Shown here in pieces: positions 7,722-15,360 of a stretch of DNA of 32,041 nt; the stretch's first letter is position 1, and the number at the start of each line of letters is the position of its first letter. The DNA is from HGM13006 sp963649625 (GTDB taxonomy: Bacteria; Bacillota; Clostridia; Oscillospirales; Oscillospiraceae), in contig CAVJIP010000052.1 of assembly GCA_963649625.1 (NCBI GenBank), positions 1 through 32,041 on the forward strand. Direction: 5' to 3'. Both the position numbers and the translations under genes were made by a program. The notes beneath the pieces were generated by a model. That model was not told the origin of the DNA. It did no database searches and saw only the letters and a program-made list of their open reading frames with translations.

Positions 7722-7860
7722 CGGACAGAATGGAAAATATCCGACACTTTTTTCCCCCGTTTTTGGGGAAATTGACATGGCCCATGGCCTTTTGTCCCGG
7801 ACGGCCCTGGTTCTGGGTGGACGGAAATGGGGCCAAAAAAGGAAAGAAGGATTTTCCTCC

Positions 7861-7889
7861 TTGACAAACAGATAGTTCGGTATTAAAAT
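7861..7889 (+). promoter_or_regulatory. Promoter of the MarR gene
   Basis: TTGACA (7861-7866), 17-bp spacer, TAAAAT (7884-7889), followed by an A-rich leader and the AAAGGAG site of the MarR gene. The stretch between here and the divergent ACT promoter (7722-7860) holds only a small hairpin (TTTCCCC 7751-7757 with GGGGAAA 7765-7771), which could be an operator. I cannot identify a clear MarR palindrome. Confidence 0.8.
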
Positions 7890-7937
7890 AAAAAGGTAAA
7901 AAAAACGGCCATCGGCCAAGGAAAGGAGCACGGCCCT

Positions 7938-8408
7938 ATGGGAAACACCTCTCCCCAAAACCCTGATGTGGGCTACATGATTACCAATATTTCCTACGGA
8001 ATCCGGCAGTATTTCGACAGACTTTTCTCGGACTATGACGTGACCTACCCCCAGTCCCGGGTGCTCACCCGGCTGTTTGGTCAGCTGGGCAAGGAGGACG
8101 TGAACCAGCGGGATCTGGAATACACCCTGGGCATCAAGGCCTCCAGCGTGTCCTCCCTGGTGCGGAATCTGGAGTTGAAGGGGTTTATTACCAGCGAACG
8201 CCTCCCCCAGGACACCCGGAATAAGCGGATCCTCCTGACGGACAAGGGCCTCCAGCTTCGGGAGCTTCTCATGGGCGCGCGGGAGCAGGCCGAGGCCAAT
8301 ATGACCAAGGGGCTGACCCAGGCCCAAATCGCCACCCTCCGTACCTGCCTGAACCAGGTGATGAAAAACCTGGGGGTGGAGGTGCGCCCGGGCCCGAACC
8401 AGAAATAG
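7938..8408 (+). CDS. MarR family transcriptional regulator
   Basis: A 156-aa protein of normal MarR size. The central winged helix-turn-helix is recognisable: the scaffold NQRDLEYTLGIKASSVSSLV and LELKGFITSER, then the wing with RNKRILLTDKG. MarR proteins bind as dimers to palindromes and usually repress a nearby gene until a small ligand binds. Here the gene stands alone between a consensus promoter and a terminator, and its neighbour upstream is divergent. So autoregulation or control of a distant target is likely; the ligand cannot be told from sequence. Confidence 0.93.
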   Translation: MGNTSPQNPDVGYMITNISYGIRQYFDRLFSDYDVTYPQSRVLTRLFGQLGKEDVNQRDLEYTLGIKASSVSSLVRNLELKGFITSERLPQDTRNKRILLTDKGLQLRELLMGAREQAEANMTKGLTQAQIATLRTCLNQVMKNLGVEVRPGPNQK

Positions 8409-8417
8409 AAATATACG

Positions 8418-8449
8418 CCCCCCGGCCCCGCCGGGGGGTTCCTTTTTTG
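8418..8449 (+). terminator. Rho-independent terminator after the MarR gene
   Basis: CCCCCCGGC, short C-rich loop, GCCGGGGGG, then TTCCTTTTTTG. A strong GC stem plus T-run 10 bp after the stop codon. Confidence 0.9.
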
Positions 8450-8492
8450 TCTCTCCCTCTCCCGCCGCTGACTGGGGCACCCGGAGACAAAT

Positions 8493-8545
8493 CCTCTTCC
8501 GTCACGGCAGAGCCGTGCCACCTTCCCCAAAGGGGAAGGTTTTGG
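8493..8545 (-). repeat. Palindromic intergenic repeat, copy D (minus orientation)
   Basis: CCTCTTCCGTCACGGC, loop AGA, GCCGTG, then CCACCTTCCCC, loop AAA, GGGGAAGG and TTTTGG. This is the reverse complement of copies A-C. It stands in the 333-bp gap between the MarR gene and the 47-aa gene, head to head with the degenerate copy at 8571-8620. Confidence 0.8.
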
Positions 8546-8570
8546 AGAATTTACAAACACAGTCCGCACC

Positions 8571-8620
8571 AAGACCTTCCCCCTGGGGGGAAGGTGCCCC
8601 GAAGGGGCGGAAGAGGGAGA
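8571..8620 (+). repeat. Degenerate palindromic repeat, copy D2
   Basis: AAGACCTTCCCCC, loop T, GGGGGGAAGGTG, then CCCC GAA GGGG and CGGAAGAGGGAG. The first hairpin and purine tail match the family, but the CACGGC/GCCGTG stem is replaced by CCCC/GGGG. The replacement still pairs, so structure seems kept where sequence is not. Short arms AGTCCGC (8561-8567) and GCGGACT (8631-8637) flank it. Confidence 0.6.
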
Positions 8621-8682
8621 AAGAGCGGACTTTGCAGCAAAAACGGGATGACATTCTACTTTTCCTCTGGTATCATCCCCAT

Positions 8683-8723
8683 AGAAAAAGCGGTGAAAAT
8701 CCGTGCTTTTCCGGACTTTCACC
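8683..8723 (-). terminator. Terminator of the 330-aa/47-aa operon
   Basis: On the minus strand GGTGAAAGTCCG (plus 8712-8723) pairs with CGGATTTTCACC (8692-8703; 12 bp with one G-T pair) across an 8-nt loop, followed by GCTTTTTCT. It lies 18 bp beyond the stop of the 47-aa gene and supports that small gene being real. Confidence 0.85.
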
Positions 8724-8741
8724 ACGTTCCTTTTACTCTCG

Positions 8742-8885
8742 TTATGCCGCTTTTAGCTGCTCCAGAATCTCCAGGGACAGCTCATACATCTCCTGGGAGG
8801 CGTTTTTTTGGATGCAGCCGTAGAAGGGCACCCGCTCCTTAAAAAGCCGCCAGTCGGATTCCTTAGGCTTAGATACACCGCTCAT
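8742..8885 (-). CDS. Small protein of unknown function (47 aa)
   Basis: A 47-aa protein whose ATG (8883-8885) overlaps the stop of the 330-aa gene by 4 bp and which ends just before a strong terminator. Coupled translation and a matching operon end argue that it is expressed. The N-terminus (KESDWRLFKERVP) resembles the start of small clostridial proteins of about 80 aa that open with a similar SDWxLFRERLP-type motif; that is recall, not a search. The rest (YGCIQKNASQEMYELSLEILEQL) is helical. The frame is open further upstream, but that part would overlap the 330-aa gene wholly and is not credible. Confidence 0.6.
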   Translation of the reverse strand: MSGVSKPKESDWRLFKERVPFYGCIQKNASQEMYELSLEILEQLKAA

Positions 8886-9874
8886 TGCAGCACCTTCCAT
8901 CCCATTTCCTGTATGTCCTTCTCCAGCTCCGCCCGGTCGATATCTCCCTTGGCAAAGGACTTTTCCAGGCCGGGGGCGAAGGAGATGGAGGGGATGCCTC
9001 CGGGGAGGCGGGCGGCTGCCAGCTCCAGCGGCGTCCAGCCCCAGATGCACCACAGGCGGCTTTGATTGTGCCAGTCCGTGGTAAGGGTCAACAGCCGGTT
9101 GAGCTGACCCGTGGTCAGCCGGACACCGGCCTCAGAGAGGTACGAGGTCAGGTTTTGCAGGGTTTCCGTGGGGGACAGCATACCGATTTTCTCGTCGCGC
9201 TTGAATTGCCACAAGAGCCTTTCCACGGTTCCCTGGTGAGAGCGTTCCTCCAGGACAGTGTGAATGGAGGGCTTTGTATGGTACTCCAGCTGGAACTGTT
9301 CGCTCTGACTGAGGAAGGAAAACTCCCTTAATCGCTTTCCCCGGTTTTCGTTGGGATAGGCCTTGCCGTAGGCCGGGGTACACTCCTTGGCGGTGGATTT
9401 CAGATTGCCGAGAAAGTCCTCCAGGGCCTTGTCCTCCGCCGTCACAGTGGGGGTGGCATAGGAAAGAAAATCCTTGGGAACGCAGAGGGAGCAGTTGCTG
9501 CGGCCATTTACCAGACTGTAAAAGTCATAGAGCTTGCCGTAGCCGATATTCAGCAGCTCCCCGGAGACAATGTGGCGGTCCATATCCCCAGGCGGCTCCT
9601 CCCGGTACAGCTCCTGAACCTCATAGACCTGATAGGGCTGCACCTCCCGGCGGACAATGGCCGAAAAGGCGATCAGGTCGCTCCGATGGATTTTCGGTGC
9701 GTCGTTCCGCAGCTCCTGATAAATGGACCATACCCCCCGCAGGTCAATGGCGCCATATAGATTGGCGCAGGCGGCAAACAGATTGTGGAGAAACGCCCGG
9801 ACCTGGGGAGACAGACCGGCTTGGGCGTAGCGCCGCTCCAGGGTTTTCTCCGAAAGAGGCTTGGGATAGGACAT
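8882..9874 (-). CDS. Hypothetical protein, 330 aa
   Basis: I do not recognise this protein. It has no signal peptide and no membrane segment and looks like a soluble, largely helical protein. The N-terminus (LSEKTLERRYAQAGLSPQVRAFLHNLFAACANLYGAI) precedes a segment on dialling between local helices and strands. Near residue 280 there is LWCIWGWTPLELAAARLPGG, similar to the NxxGxTPxEL-type phrase seen in some clostridial proteins linked to SEC-C motifs, though no SEC-C cysteine cluster is present. It has its own promoter (9913-9941) and an AGGAGG site 8 nt before the ATG, and shares an operon with the 47-aa gene. Codon use is less GC-biased than in its neighbours (for example many AAA, TAT and GAA codons in the middle), a possible hint of transfer. 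Confidence 0.75.
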   Translation of the reverse strand: MSYPKPLSEKTLERRYAQAGLSPQVRAFLHNLFAACANLYGAIDLRGVWSIYQELRNDAPKIHRSDLIAFSAIVRREVQPYQVYEVQELYREEPPGDMDRHIVSGELLNIGYGKLYDFYSLVNGRSNCSLCVPKDFLSYATPTVTAEDKALEDFLGNLKSTAKECTPAYGKAYPNENRGKRLREFSFLSQSEQFQLEYHTKPSIHTVLEERSHQGTVERLLWQFKRDEKIGMLSPTETLQNLTSYLSEAGVRLTTGQLNRLLTLTTDWHNQSRLWCIWGWTPLELAAARLPGGIPSISFAPGLEKSFAKGDIDRAELEKDIQEMGWKVLQ

Positions 9875-9912
9875 AATAGGCTCCTCCTTTGCTTTTCTTT
9901 GTTGTTGAGACT

Positions 9913-9941
9913 ATTATCCCATGAATCCCCGAAAATTGCAA
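9913..9941 (-). promoter_or_regulatory. Promoter of the 330-aa gene
   Basis: On the minus strand TTGCAA (plus 9936-9941), 17-bp spacer, GATAAT (9913-9918), with TGG just before the -10 (extended -10). It is divergent from the rarA promoter; palindromes lie between the two. Confidence 0.7.
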
Positions 9942-10015
9942 GGGAAAGAATTTCCCCCGGATCCGGGGAAACCCGAAATTTTTCGGGAAAGAATATATCA
10001 TCCCCCGGGGGATTG

Positions 10016-10024
10016 TGATATAAT
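10016..10024 (+). promoter_or_regulatory. Extended -10 promoter of rarA
   Basis: TGATATAAT gives an extended -10 with a perfect TATAAT at 10019-10024. No good -35 is seen at 16-18 bp. Upstream lie three palindromes: CCCCGGATCCGGGG (about 9955-9968), CCCGAA ATTT TTCGGG (9972-9987 region) and CCCCCGGGGG (10002-10010 region). Confidence 0.65.
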
Positions 10025-10057
10025 ACACCCACAGAACATCGGCAGGGAGGCAAGACC

Positions 10058-11323
10058 ATGTATCAGCCGCTGGCAGACCAAATTCGGCCCAGGAGCCTGG
10101 AGGATGTGGTAGGGCAGGAGCATATTCTGGGAGAGGGAAAGCTGCTGCGCCGGGTGGTGGAGTCCGGGCGGATTCCCAATATGATCTTCTATGGGCCCTC
10201 CGGCACAGGGAAAACCACCGTGGCCAGTATTATCGCCGCAAAAACCAACCGTACCCTCTGTAGGCTCAACGCCACCACCGCCACCACCGCAGAGGTCAAG
10301 GAGATCCTGGCCCAGCCGGACACCCTTTTGGCCCCCAACGGGGTGCTGCTGTATCTGGACGAGATTCAGTATTTTACCAAAAAGCAGCAGCAGTCCCTGC
10401 TGGAGTCCATTGAGGACGGACGAGTGACCCTGATCGCCTCCACCACGGAAAATCCCTACTTCTATGTGTACAACGCCATCTTGTCCCGCTCCACGGTGTT
10501 TGAGTTTCGGCCCATCTCCCCGGAGGCGGCCCTGAAAGCGGTGCGCCGGGGGGTGCGCCTTATGGAGGAGCAGGAGGGGGTCAAGGCCCGGCCGGAGCCG
10601 GGGGCCCTAGAATATGTGGCCACCGCCTGCGGAGGAGACATCCGAAAGGCCATGAACGGGGTGGAGCTGCTGTTCTCGGCGGGCCGGGAGCGGGACGGGA
10701 TTTTGCCCATCTCCCTGGAGGAGGCCCAGGCCGTGACCCAGAAGTCGGCGGTGCGCTTTGACCGGGACGGGGACAGCCACTACGATGTGCTCTCCGCCTT
10801 TCAAAAGTCGGTTCGGGGCTCTGACCCGGACGCAGGGATTCACTATCTGGCCCGGCTTCTGGAGGGGGGCGATCTGGCCTCGGCCTGCCGCCGGCTGCTG
10901 GTGATTGCGGCGGAGGACGTGGGTCTGGCCCATCCGGCGGCCATTTCCGTGGTAAAGTCCTGCGTGGATGCGGCACAGCAGCTGGGGCTGCCGGAGGCCC
11001 GGATTCCTCTGGCGGAGGCGGTGATTTTTCTTGCCGCCTGTCCCAAGTCCAACTCCGCCATCTGCGCCATAGACCAGGCCATAAAAGACCTGCGGCAGGG
11101 AAAGGGCGGAAACATTCCCGCCCATCTCCGGGACACCCACTACGGCGGGGCCAAGGCCCTGGGCCGGGGCCTGACCTATCAGTACCCCCACAGCTTTCCC
11201 CACCACTATGTGGCCCAGCAGTATCTTCCGGAGGAGCTGAAGGACAGGGTATATTACGAATACGGCCAGAACAAAATGGAGCAGGCGGCCAAAGCCTACT
11301 GGGAGGGTATTAAAACCCTTTAG
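10058..11323 (+). CDS. rarA: Replication-associated recombination protein A (RarA/MgsA AAA+ ATPase)
   Basis: A clamp-loader-like AAA+ ATPase that acts at stalled replication forks. The 421-aa length is typical. Visible motifs are IRPRSLEDVVGQEHILG (residues about 7-23), Walker A GPSGTGKTT (46-54), Walker B LDEIQ (100-104), sensor 1 region LIASTTENPYF (about 127-137) and the arginine-finger segment ILSRSTVFEFR. The C-terminal half carries the family-specific tetramerisation part with DVGLAHPAAI and the end motif HLRDTHYGGAKALGRG plus YQYPHSFPHHYVAQQYLP. The ATG has GGGAGG upstream. The gene stop overlaps the stop of the convergent S1 gene. Confidence 0.97.
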   Translation: MYQPLADQIRPRSLEDVVGQEHILGEGKLLRRVVESGRIPNMIFYGPSGTGKTTVASIIAAKTNRTLCRLNATTATTAEVKEILAQPDTLLAPNGVLLYLDEIQYFTKKQQQSLLESIEDGRVTLIASTTENPYFYVYNAILSRSTVFEFRPISPEAALKAVRRGVRLMEEQEGVKARPEPGALEYVATACGGDIRKAMNGVELLFSAGRERDGILPISLEEAQAVTQKSAVRFDRDGDSHYDVLSAFQKSVRGSDPDAGIHYLARLLEGGDLASACRRLLVIAAEDVGLAHPAAISVVKSCVDAAQQLGLPEARIPLAEAVIFLAACPKSNSAICAIDQAIKDLRQGKGGNIPAHLRDTHYGGAKALGRGLTYQYPHSFPHHYVAQQYLPEELKDRVYYEYGQNKMEQAAKAYWEGIKTL

Positions 11324-12228
11324 CAGCAGGCCAGGGCCGGAGCGGTATAGCTCCAGCCGGTGACGGAGCCGTGCTCCTGATAGTAATGGATGGGAGGCGG
11401 AGACGGTGCCGGGGGAAGGGTGCGGATGACGATGAGCTTGACCTTCTGCCGCTCCGGCAAAATGGCCTTGATGTACACGCTGACCCGGTCTCCCGGGGCC
11501 AGGTCGCCCCGGTATTCCGCCAGGCCGGACAGGTTGGGGGACAGCTCAATAAACACCCCATAGTCCTTGACGCCCCGGACAATGCCCACCACCGTCTCTC
11601 CCACGGAGAAGCGGGCGGCGTTTTCCGCCCAGGTGCCCAGCAGCTCCCGATGGGTCAGGCTTAACCGGCCCAGGGACGGCTCCCGGGACAAAAGGGCCGC
11701 AAAGATATGCTGGCCCTCGGTGAACCGGTCCCGGCTGTGGTCGATGCGGGAGACGGAGATATGCTCAATGGACAGCAGGGACACATTCCCGCAGCCAATG
11801 TCGCAGAAGGCCCCAAACCGGTCTAAATGGGTCACAACGGCGGGCAGCACCGTGCCGTCGGGCACCTGATGGAGCAGATGCTCCAGGGCCTCCTGCTGGG
11901 CCCCTTTCCGGGAGAGCACCAGGGTGGGCCGCTGGCCGTAAAGGCCCTCGGCCGAGGTGATTTGAAAGCATACGGGCTTTCCCACCCGGCTCAGTATGGC
12001 AATGTCCCGGACGGTGCCCTGGGCAATGCCTATGGCGGTTTCCGCCCGGGGGATCAGACCCTGAATGCCGCCTATGTCCACCAAAAGGTCGTGGGACGGG
12101 GTGGCGGAGCGGGCGATGCCCTGGAGGATGGTGCCCTCCTGGCTGGCCTTTTTCAGCTGCTCCCGGGTCATGGCGGCGGCTTGCAGCTCCTGGGGGAACA
12201 TTCCCTCAGGGTAGTAGGTACGGTTCAT
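11320..12228 (-). CDS. S1 RNA-binding domain protein (three S1 folds)
   Basis: A 302-aa protein with three S1-type OB folds. They start near residue 32 (GTILQGIARSATPSHDLLVDIGG), near 122 (GTVLPAVVTHLDRFGAFCDIG) and near 209 (VGETVVGIVRGVKDYGVFIEL). The third is the most canonical. S1 domains bind single-stranded RNA. Ribosomal protein S1-like proteins of this size in Clostridia are annotated as 30S ribosomal protein S1-like or general RNA-binding proteins. The role here, translation or RNA decay, is not defined. The ATG is preceded by AAGGAGG. It may be co-transcribed with the 106-aa gene upstream, with a small hairpin (CAGGGG 12269-12274 with CCCCTG 12280-12285) between. Confidence 0.88.
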   Translation of the reverse strand: MNRTYYPEGMFPQELQAAAMTREQLKKASQEGTILQGIARSATPSHDLLVDIGGIQGLIPRAETAIGIAQGTVRDIAILSRVGKPVCFQITSAEGLYGQRPTLVLSRKGAQQEALEHLLHQVPDGTVLPAVVTHLDRFGAFCDIGCGNVSLLSIEHISVSRIDHSRDRFTEGQHIFAALLSREPSLGRLSLTHRELLGTWAENAARFSVGETVVGIVRGVKDYGVFIELSPNLSGLAEYRGDLAPGDRVSVYIKAILPERQKVKLIVIRTLPPAPSPPPIHYYQEHGSVTGWSYTAPALACC

Positions 12229-12291
12229 AATGATTCCTCCTTGATGAACTTTTCTTGTTTTTATGTAACAGGGGCGATTCCCCTGCGCCGG

Positions 12292-12612
12292 TCACGAAAG
12301 GATGTGCCCGCCCAGGGCCTCCAGCAGGCTTCGGGCGTGGGCGGTCTGGGTGTCGTCGGTGAGCACGGAAAGCAGAGGCCTTCCTTCGGGGGCCGGCACG
12401 CCGTTGCCGGCCAGCGGGGGAAGTCCCCCTAACAGGTTGTTTCCAAAGGTGTTTCCCCCCGGGGCCCCAAGGGGATGGGCCACCAAGAGATTTCGGCTCT
12501 GGGAGAAGCCCCCGGAAAGCCCGGAAACCGTATATCCCCGGCGGCGGAGCCGCTGGGCGGCCTGCTGGGCCTGATATGGATCGGGGAACTGGCAGGTGAT
12601 GGTAATGGACAT
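12292..12612 (-). CDS. Hypothetical protein, 106 aa
   Basis: I do not recognise a family with certainty. The start (SITITCQFPDPYQAQQAAQRLRRRGYTV) reads as a beta-alpha-beta unit like the N-terminus of small proteins that regulate or resemble general stress (YflT-like) proteins. The middle is Gly/Pro/Asn-rich and likely disordered (GAPGGNTFGNNLLGGLPPLAG). The end (RPLLSVLTDDTQTAHARSLLEALGGHIL) suggests a second beta-alpha unit. A possible reading is a split ferredoxin-like fold with a flexible loop. The start has AAGGAG 9 nt upstream. It is divergent from the DUF951-recQ pair. Confidence 0.7.
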   Translation of the reverse strand: MSITITCQFPDPYQAQQAAQRLRRRGYTVSGLSGGFSQSRNLLVAHPLGAPGGNTFGNNLLGGLPPLAGNGVPAPEGRPLLSVLTDDTQTAHARSLLEALGGHILS

Positions 12613-12680
12613 ATTCGCTTCACTCCTTCGGGCCTATTGTTGCCGAAGAAGGGGAAACTTATGCGTAGAGGTGACAGAGA

Positions 12681-12866
12681 ATGGATGTAAGACTGGGAGA
12701 TATTCTTGTGATGAAGAAGCCCCATCCCTGCGGCTCCAGGGAGTGGCGGGTGCTGCGCACCGGGATGGATTTCCGGCTCAAGTGCCTGGGCTGCGGCCAT
12801 GAGGTGCTGGGGGCCCGGGCCAAGCTGGAGAAAAATATCAGGGAAATCCGCCATGCCGAAGGCTGA
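12681..12866 (+). CDS. DUF951 family protein
   Basis: A 61-aa protein of the DUF951 family. Visible are the conserved start (DVRLGDILVMKKPHPCGSREW), VLRTGMDFRLKCLGCGH with a CxxC pair, and a basic end. The fold is probably a small beta-barrel and the cysteines may bind metal. Function is unknown. The ribosome site is GAGGTGA. Its end overlaps the recQ start by 14 bp, so the two are likely translationally linked. In many Firmicutes I recall this family beside chromosome-maintenance genes, which the recQ link would fit. Confidence 0.9.
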   Translation: MDVRLGDILVMKKPHPCGSREWRVLRTGMDFRLKCLGCGHEVLGARAKLEKNIREIRHAEG

Positions 12867-14358
12867 GCTTCAGGAGGCGGGGCGGCTTCTCTACGAGCAT
12901 TTTGGCTATTCCTCCTTTCGCCCGGCCCAGGAGGCCCTCATCGGGGCGCTGCTGGAGGGCCGGGACGTGCTGGGAATCATGCCCACCGGGGCAGGCAAGT
13001 CCATGTGCTATCAGATTCCGGCCCTGCTGCTGCCGGGCATTACCCTGGTGATTTCTCCTCTGATTTCTCTCATGCAGGACCAGGTGCGGGCCCTAAAGGC
13101 GGCGGGAATTGCCGGGGCCTATCTCAACAGCTCCCTGACCTACCGCCAGTATCTCAAGGCCCTGGACAACGCCAGAAGGGGAATGTATCAAATCATCTAT
13201 GTGGCCCCGGAGCGGCTGGGCACGGAGGAGTTTCAGTCGTTTGTCCGCTCGGTGGACATCTCCCTGGTGGCGGTGGACGAGGCCCACTGCCTGTCCCAGT
13301 GGGGCCACGACTTTCGCCCCTCCTATCTGGACATCGCCCCCTTTGTGGCGGGGCTTTCCCACCGTCCCCCGGTGGCGGCCTTTACGGCCACCGCCACCCC
13401 GGCGGTTAAGGAGGACATTCTCCAAAAGCTCCGGCTTCGGAGCCCGGAGCTTCAGGTGACGGGCTTTGACCGGGAAAACCTTATGCTCCGGGTGCTGCGG
13501 CCCCAGGAGAAAATGGCGGCGCTTTTTGAGCTTCTCCGGCAGCACCGGGAGGAAAGCGGCATTGTCTACTGCTCCACCCGAAAGCAGGTGGAGCGGGTCA
13601 CGGAGCAGCTTCTGGAGCGGGGGATTTCCGCAGCCGGGTATCACGGCGGCATGGAGGAGGGTCGGCGGCGGGAGAACCAAAATCAGTTCCTCTATGACCG
13701 GGTGCAGGTCATGGTGGCCACCAACGCCTTCGGCATGGGCATTGACAAGCAGAATGTAAGATTTGTGGTACACTATAATATGCCTAAGAATCTGGAGGCA
13801 TACTACCAGGAGGCGGGCCGGGCGGGCCGGGACGGGGCGTCGGCGGAGTGCCTGCTCCTTTACGGCCCCGGGGACGTTCACACGGCGGAGTTTCTGATTC
13901 GCTCCTCCCTGGCAAGCCAGGAGGGAGAGGCGGCCCAACAGCGGCTCAATATGGAGCTGGACAAGCTGGAGCGGATGCGGGAATACTGCTTTACCTCCGG
14001 GTGCCTGCGGCACTACATTCTTTCCTATTTTGGCCAGGATTCCCCAAACCGGTGCGGCCACTGCGGAAACTGCATGGCCCGGGAGCGGATTCTCAAGGCC
14101 CTCCGGCCGGAGGCCAGGGAGGATCGAACCCTTTACGATATGCTCCGCAGCGTCCGAAAGGACTACGCAGACCGGGGCCAGCTGCCGCCGGAGCTGATTT
14201 TTTCAGACCGAACCCTCCAGGAGATGGCCGCCCAGCGTCCGGCCAACGAATACGACATGATGCAGATTCCCGGGGTCAGCCCCGCCAAATACCAGCTCTA
14301 TGGAAAAACCTTTCTGCGGGTCATCCAGCGAAACGGCCACAGAAAAAGCGGCCTGTAG
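12853..14358 (+). CDS. recQ: ATP-dependent DNA helicase RecQ
   Basis: A 3'-5' superfamily 2 helicase for recombinational repair, about 501 aa. The start chosen is ATG 12853 (MPKAELQEAGRLLYEHFGY). The upstream ATG at 12799 lacks a ribosome site and lies inside DUF951. Visible: motif 0 FGYSSFRPAQ; Walker A MPTGAGKS (about 43-50); DEAH (142-145) followed by CLSQWGHDFRPSY; TATATP; and motifs V-VI with ATNAFGMGIDKQNVRFVVHY and QEAGRAGRDG. The zinc region C(x)n follows near 379-409 (CFTSGC and CGHCGNC). The end is an HRDC domain (YDMLRSVRKDYADRGQLPP). The winged-helix RQC part between zinc site and HRDC is absent, which makes it shorter than E. coli RecQ. Confidence 0.95.
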   Translation: MPKAELQEAGRLLYEHFGYSSFRPAQEALIGALLEGRDVLGIMPTGAGKSMCYQIPALLLPGITLVISPLISLMQDQVRALKAAGIAGAYLNSSLTYRQYLKALDNARRGMYQIIYVAPERLGTEEFQSFVRSVDISLVAVDEAHCLSQWGHDFRPSYLDIAPFVAGLSHRPPVAAFTATATPAVKEDILQKLRLRSPELQVTGFDRENLMLRVLRPQEKMAALFELLRQHREESGIVYCSTRKQVERVTEQLLERGISAAGYHGGMEEGRRRENQNQFLYDRVQVMVATNAFGMGIDKQNVRFVVHYNMPKNLEAYYQEAGRAGRDGASAECLLLYGPGDVHTAEFLIRSSLASQEGEAAQQRLNMELDKLERMREYCFTSGCLRHYILSYFGQDSPNRCGHCGNCMARERILKALRPEAREDRTLYDMLRSVRKDYADRGQLPPELIFSDRTLQEMAAQRPANEYDMMQIPGVSPAKYQLYGKTFLRVIQRNGHRKSGL

Positions 14359-14464
14359 GGAAACCATGCCCCTATCATACCCACCGGCCCCGGGCGAATG
14401 CTAGGGAAACCGGGGAAATCAAAAAATGGAGCCTAAGTCGCTCCCGGAGATTGGAGGAATCAGA

Positions 14465-15337
14465 ATGATCGAATATGAACCGCCGGTATACCGTCCGCCG
14501 GGCGAGTGGCGGAGCTTTCTGGTGCAGGCCACCATTGGATGTAGCCACAACGGCTGCACCTTCTGCGGAATGTACAAGGGAAAGCGGTTTCGGGTGCGGC
14601 CTCTGGAGGAAATTTTAGGGGACATCCGGGAGGCGGCCTGCTTCTATAATCAATACGAAAAGGTGTTTATCTGCGACGGAGATGCCATCGCCATGGACAC
14701 CCGGGATTTGATTCGGATTTTAGAGGAGATTCAAAGGGACTTCCCCAAGTGCCGTCTGATCTCCACCTACGCCGGCCCCATCAGCACCCTGAAAAAGACC
14801 CCGGAGGAGCTGAAGACGCTTCGTGAGGCGGGCCTGGGCCGGGCCTATCTGGGCATTGAAACCGGGCTGGACACCCTGCTGAAATCCACCAACAAGGGGG
14901 TCGATCGGGCCCAGATGCTCCAGGCCGGAAGAAACCTTCGGGAGGCGGGAATTGACCTGTGGGGGATTATTCTCATTGGCCTGGGAGGAAGGGAGCTGTC
15001 CATGGACAACGCCCGGGCCACTGCGGCCCTGGTCAACGAAATGAAGCCCAATCATCTTTCCGCCATGAACTACACCCCGGTGGAGGGGACAAAGCTGGGA
15101 AACCAGGCCCTGCGAGGGGAGTTTCAGGTGCTGTCCCCCAGGGAGAGCCTGGAGGAGACGGCGGAGCTGATTGGGAATCTGGACGTGACCGGAATGCACT
15201 TTACCTCAGACCACGCCTCCAATTATCTGCCCCTCAAGGGCACCCTGTGTCAGGAGCGGGAAAAACTCCTGGGGCTCATTGACGGGGCCCTTCGGGGGCG
15301 CGTGGGCATCCGCAGCGAGGAAAGCCGGGGGCTGTAG
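14465..15337 (+). CDS. Radical SAM protein
   Basis: A 290-aa radical SAM enzyme of unknown substrate. The cluster motif is C26-x4-C31-x2-C34 (TIGCSHNGCTFCGMYKGKRF), one residue longer between the first two cysteines than the canonical Cx3CxxC. A GGDGDAIAMD-like segment (FICDGDAIAMDTRD) and AYLGIETGLDTLLKSTNKG are SAM-barrel features. The end YLPLKGTLCQEREKLL is typical of this clostridial family. The start at 14465 has GGAGG 7 nt upstream. An earlier ATG at 14426 in the same frame has no ribosome site. It is followed by a strong terminator, and may be co-transcribed with recQ (106-bp gap without a clear promoter). Confidence 0.9.
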   Translation: MIEYEPPVYRPPGEWRSFLVQATIGCSHNGCTFCGMYKGKRFRVRPLEEILGDIREAACFYNQYEKVFICDGDAIAMDTRDLIRILEEIQRDFPKCRLISTYAGPISTLKKTPEELKTLREAGLGRAYLGIETGLDTLLKSTNKGVDRAQMLQAGRNLREAGIDLWGIILIGLGGRELSMDNARATAALVNEMKPNHLSAMNYTPVEGTKLGNQALRGEFQVLSPRESLEETAELIGNLDVTGMHFTSDHASNYLPLKGTLCQEREKLLGLIDGALRGRVGIRSEESRGL

Positions 15338-15360
15338 CCCCGAAAGCAATCCATATGCCA

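Noticed and set aside
7639..7937. Lysine riboswitch or T-box before the aspartate-pathway operon
   Set aside because: The leader from the predicted promoter to the ACT gene is only about 50 nt and shows no T-box or long riboswitch structure.
12799..12852. Earlier recQ start at 12799
   Set aside because: It would add 18 residues (Trp/Pro/Gly-rich) out of frame within DUF951 without a ribosome site; ATG 12853 gives the normal RecQ N-terminus.
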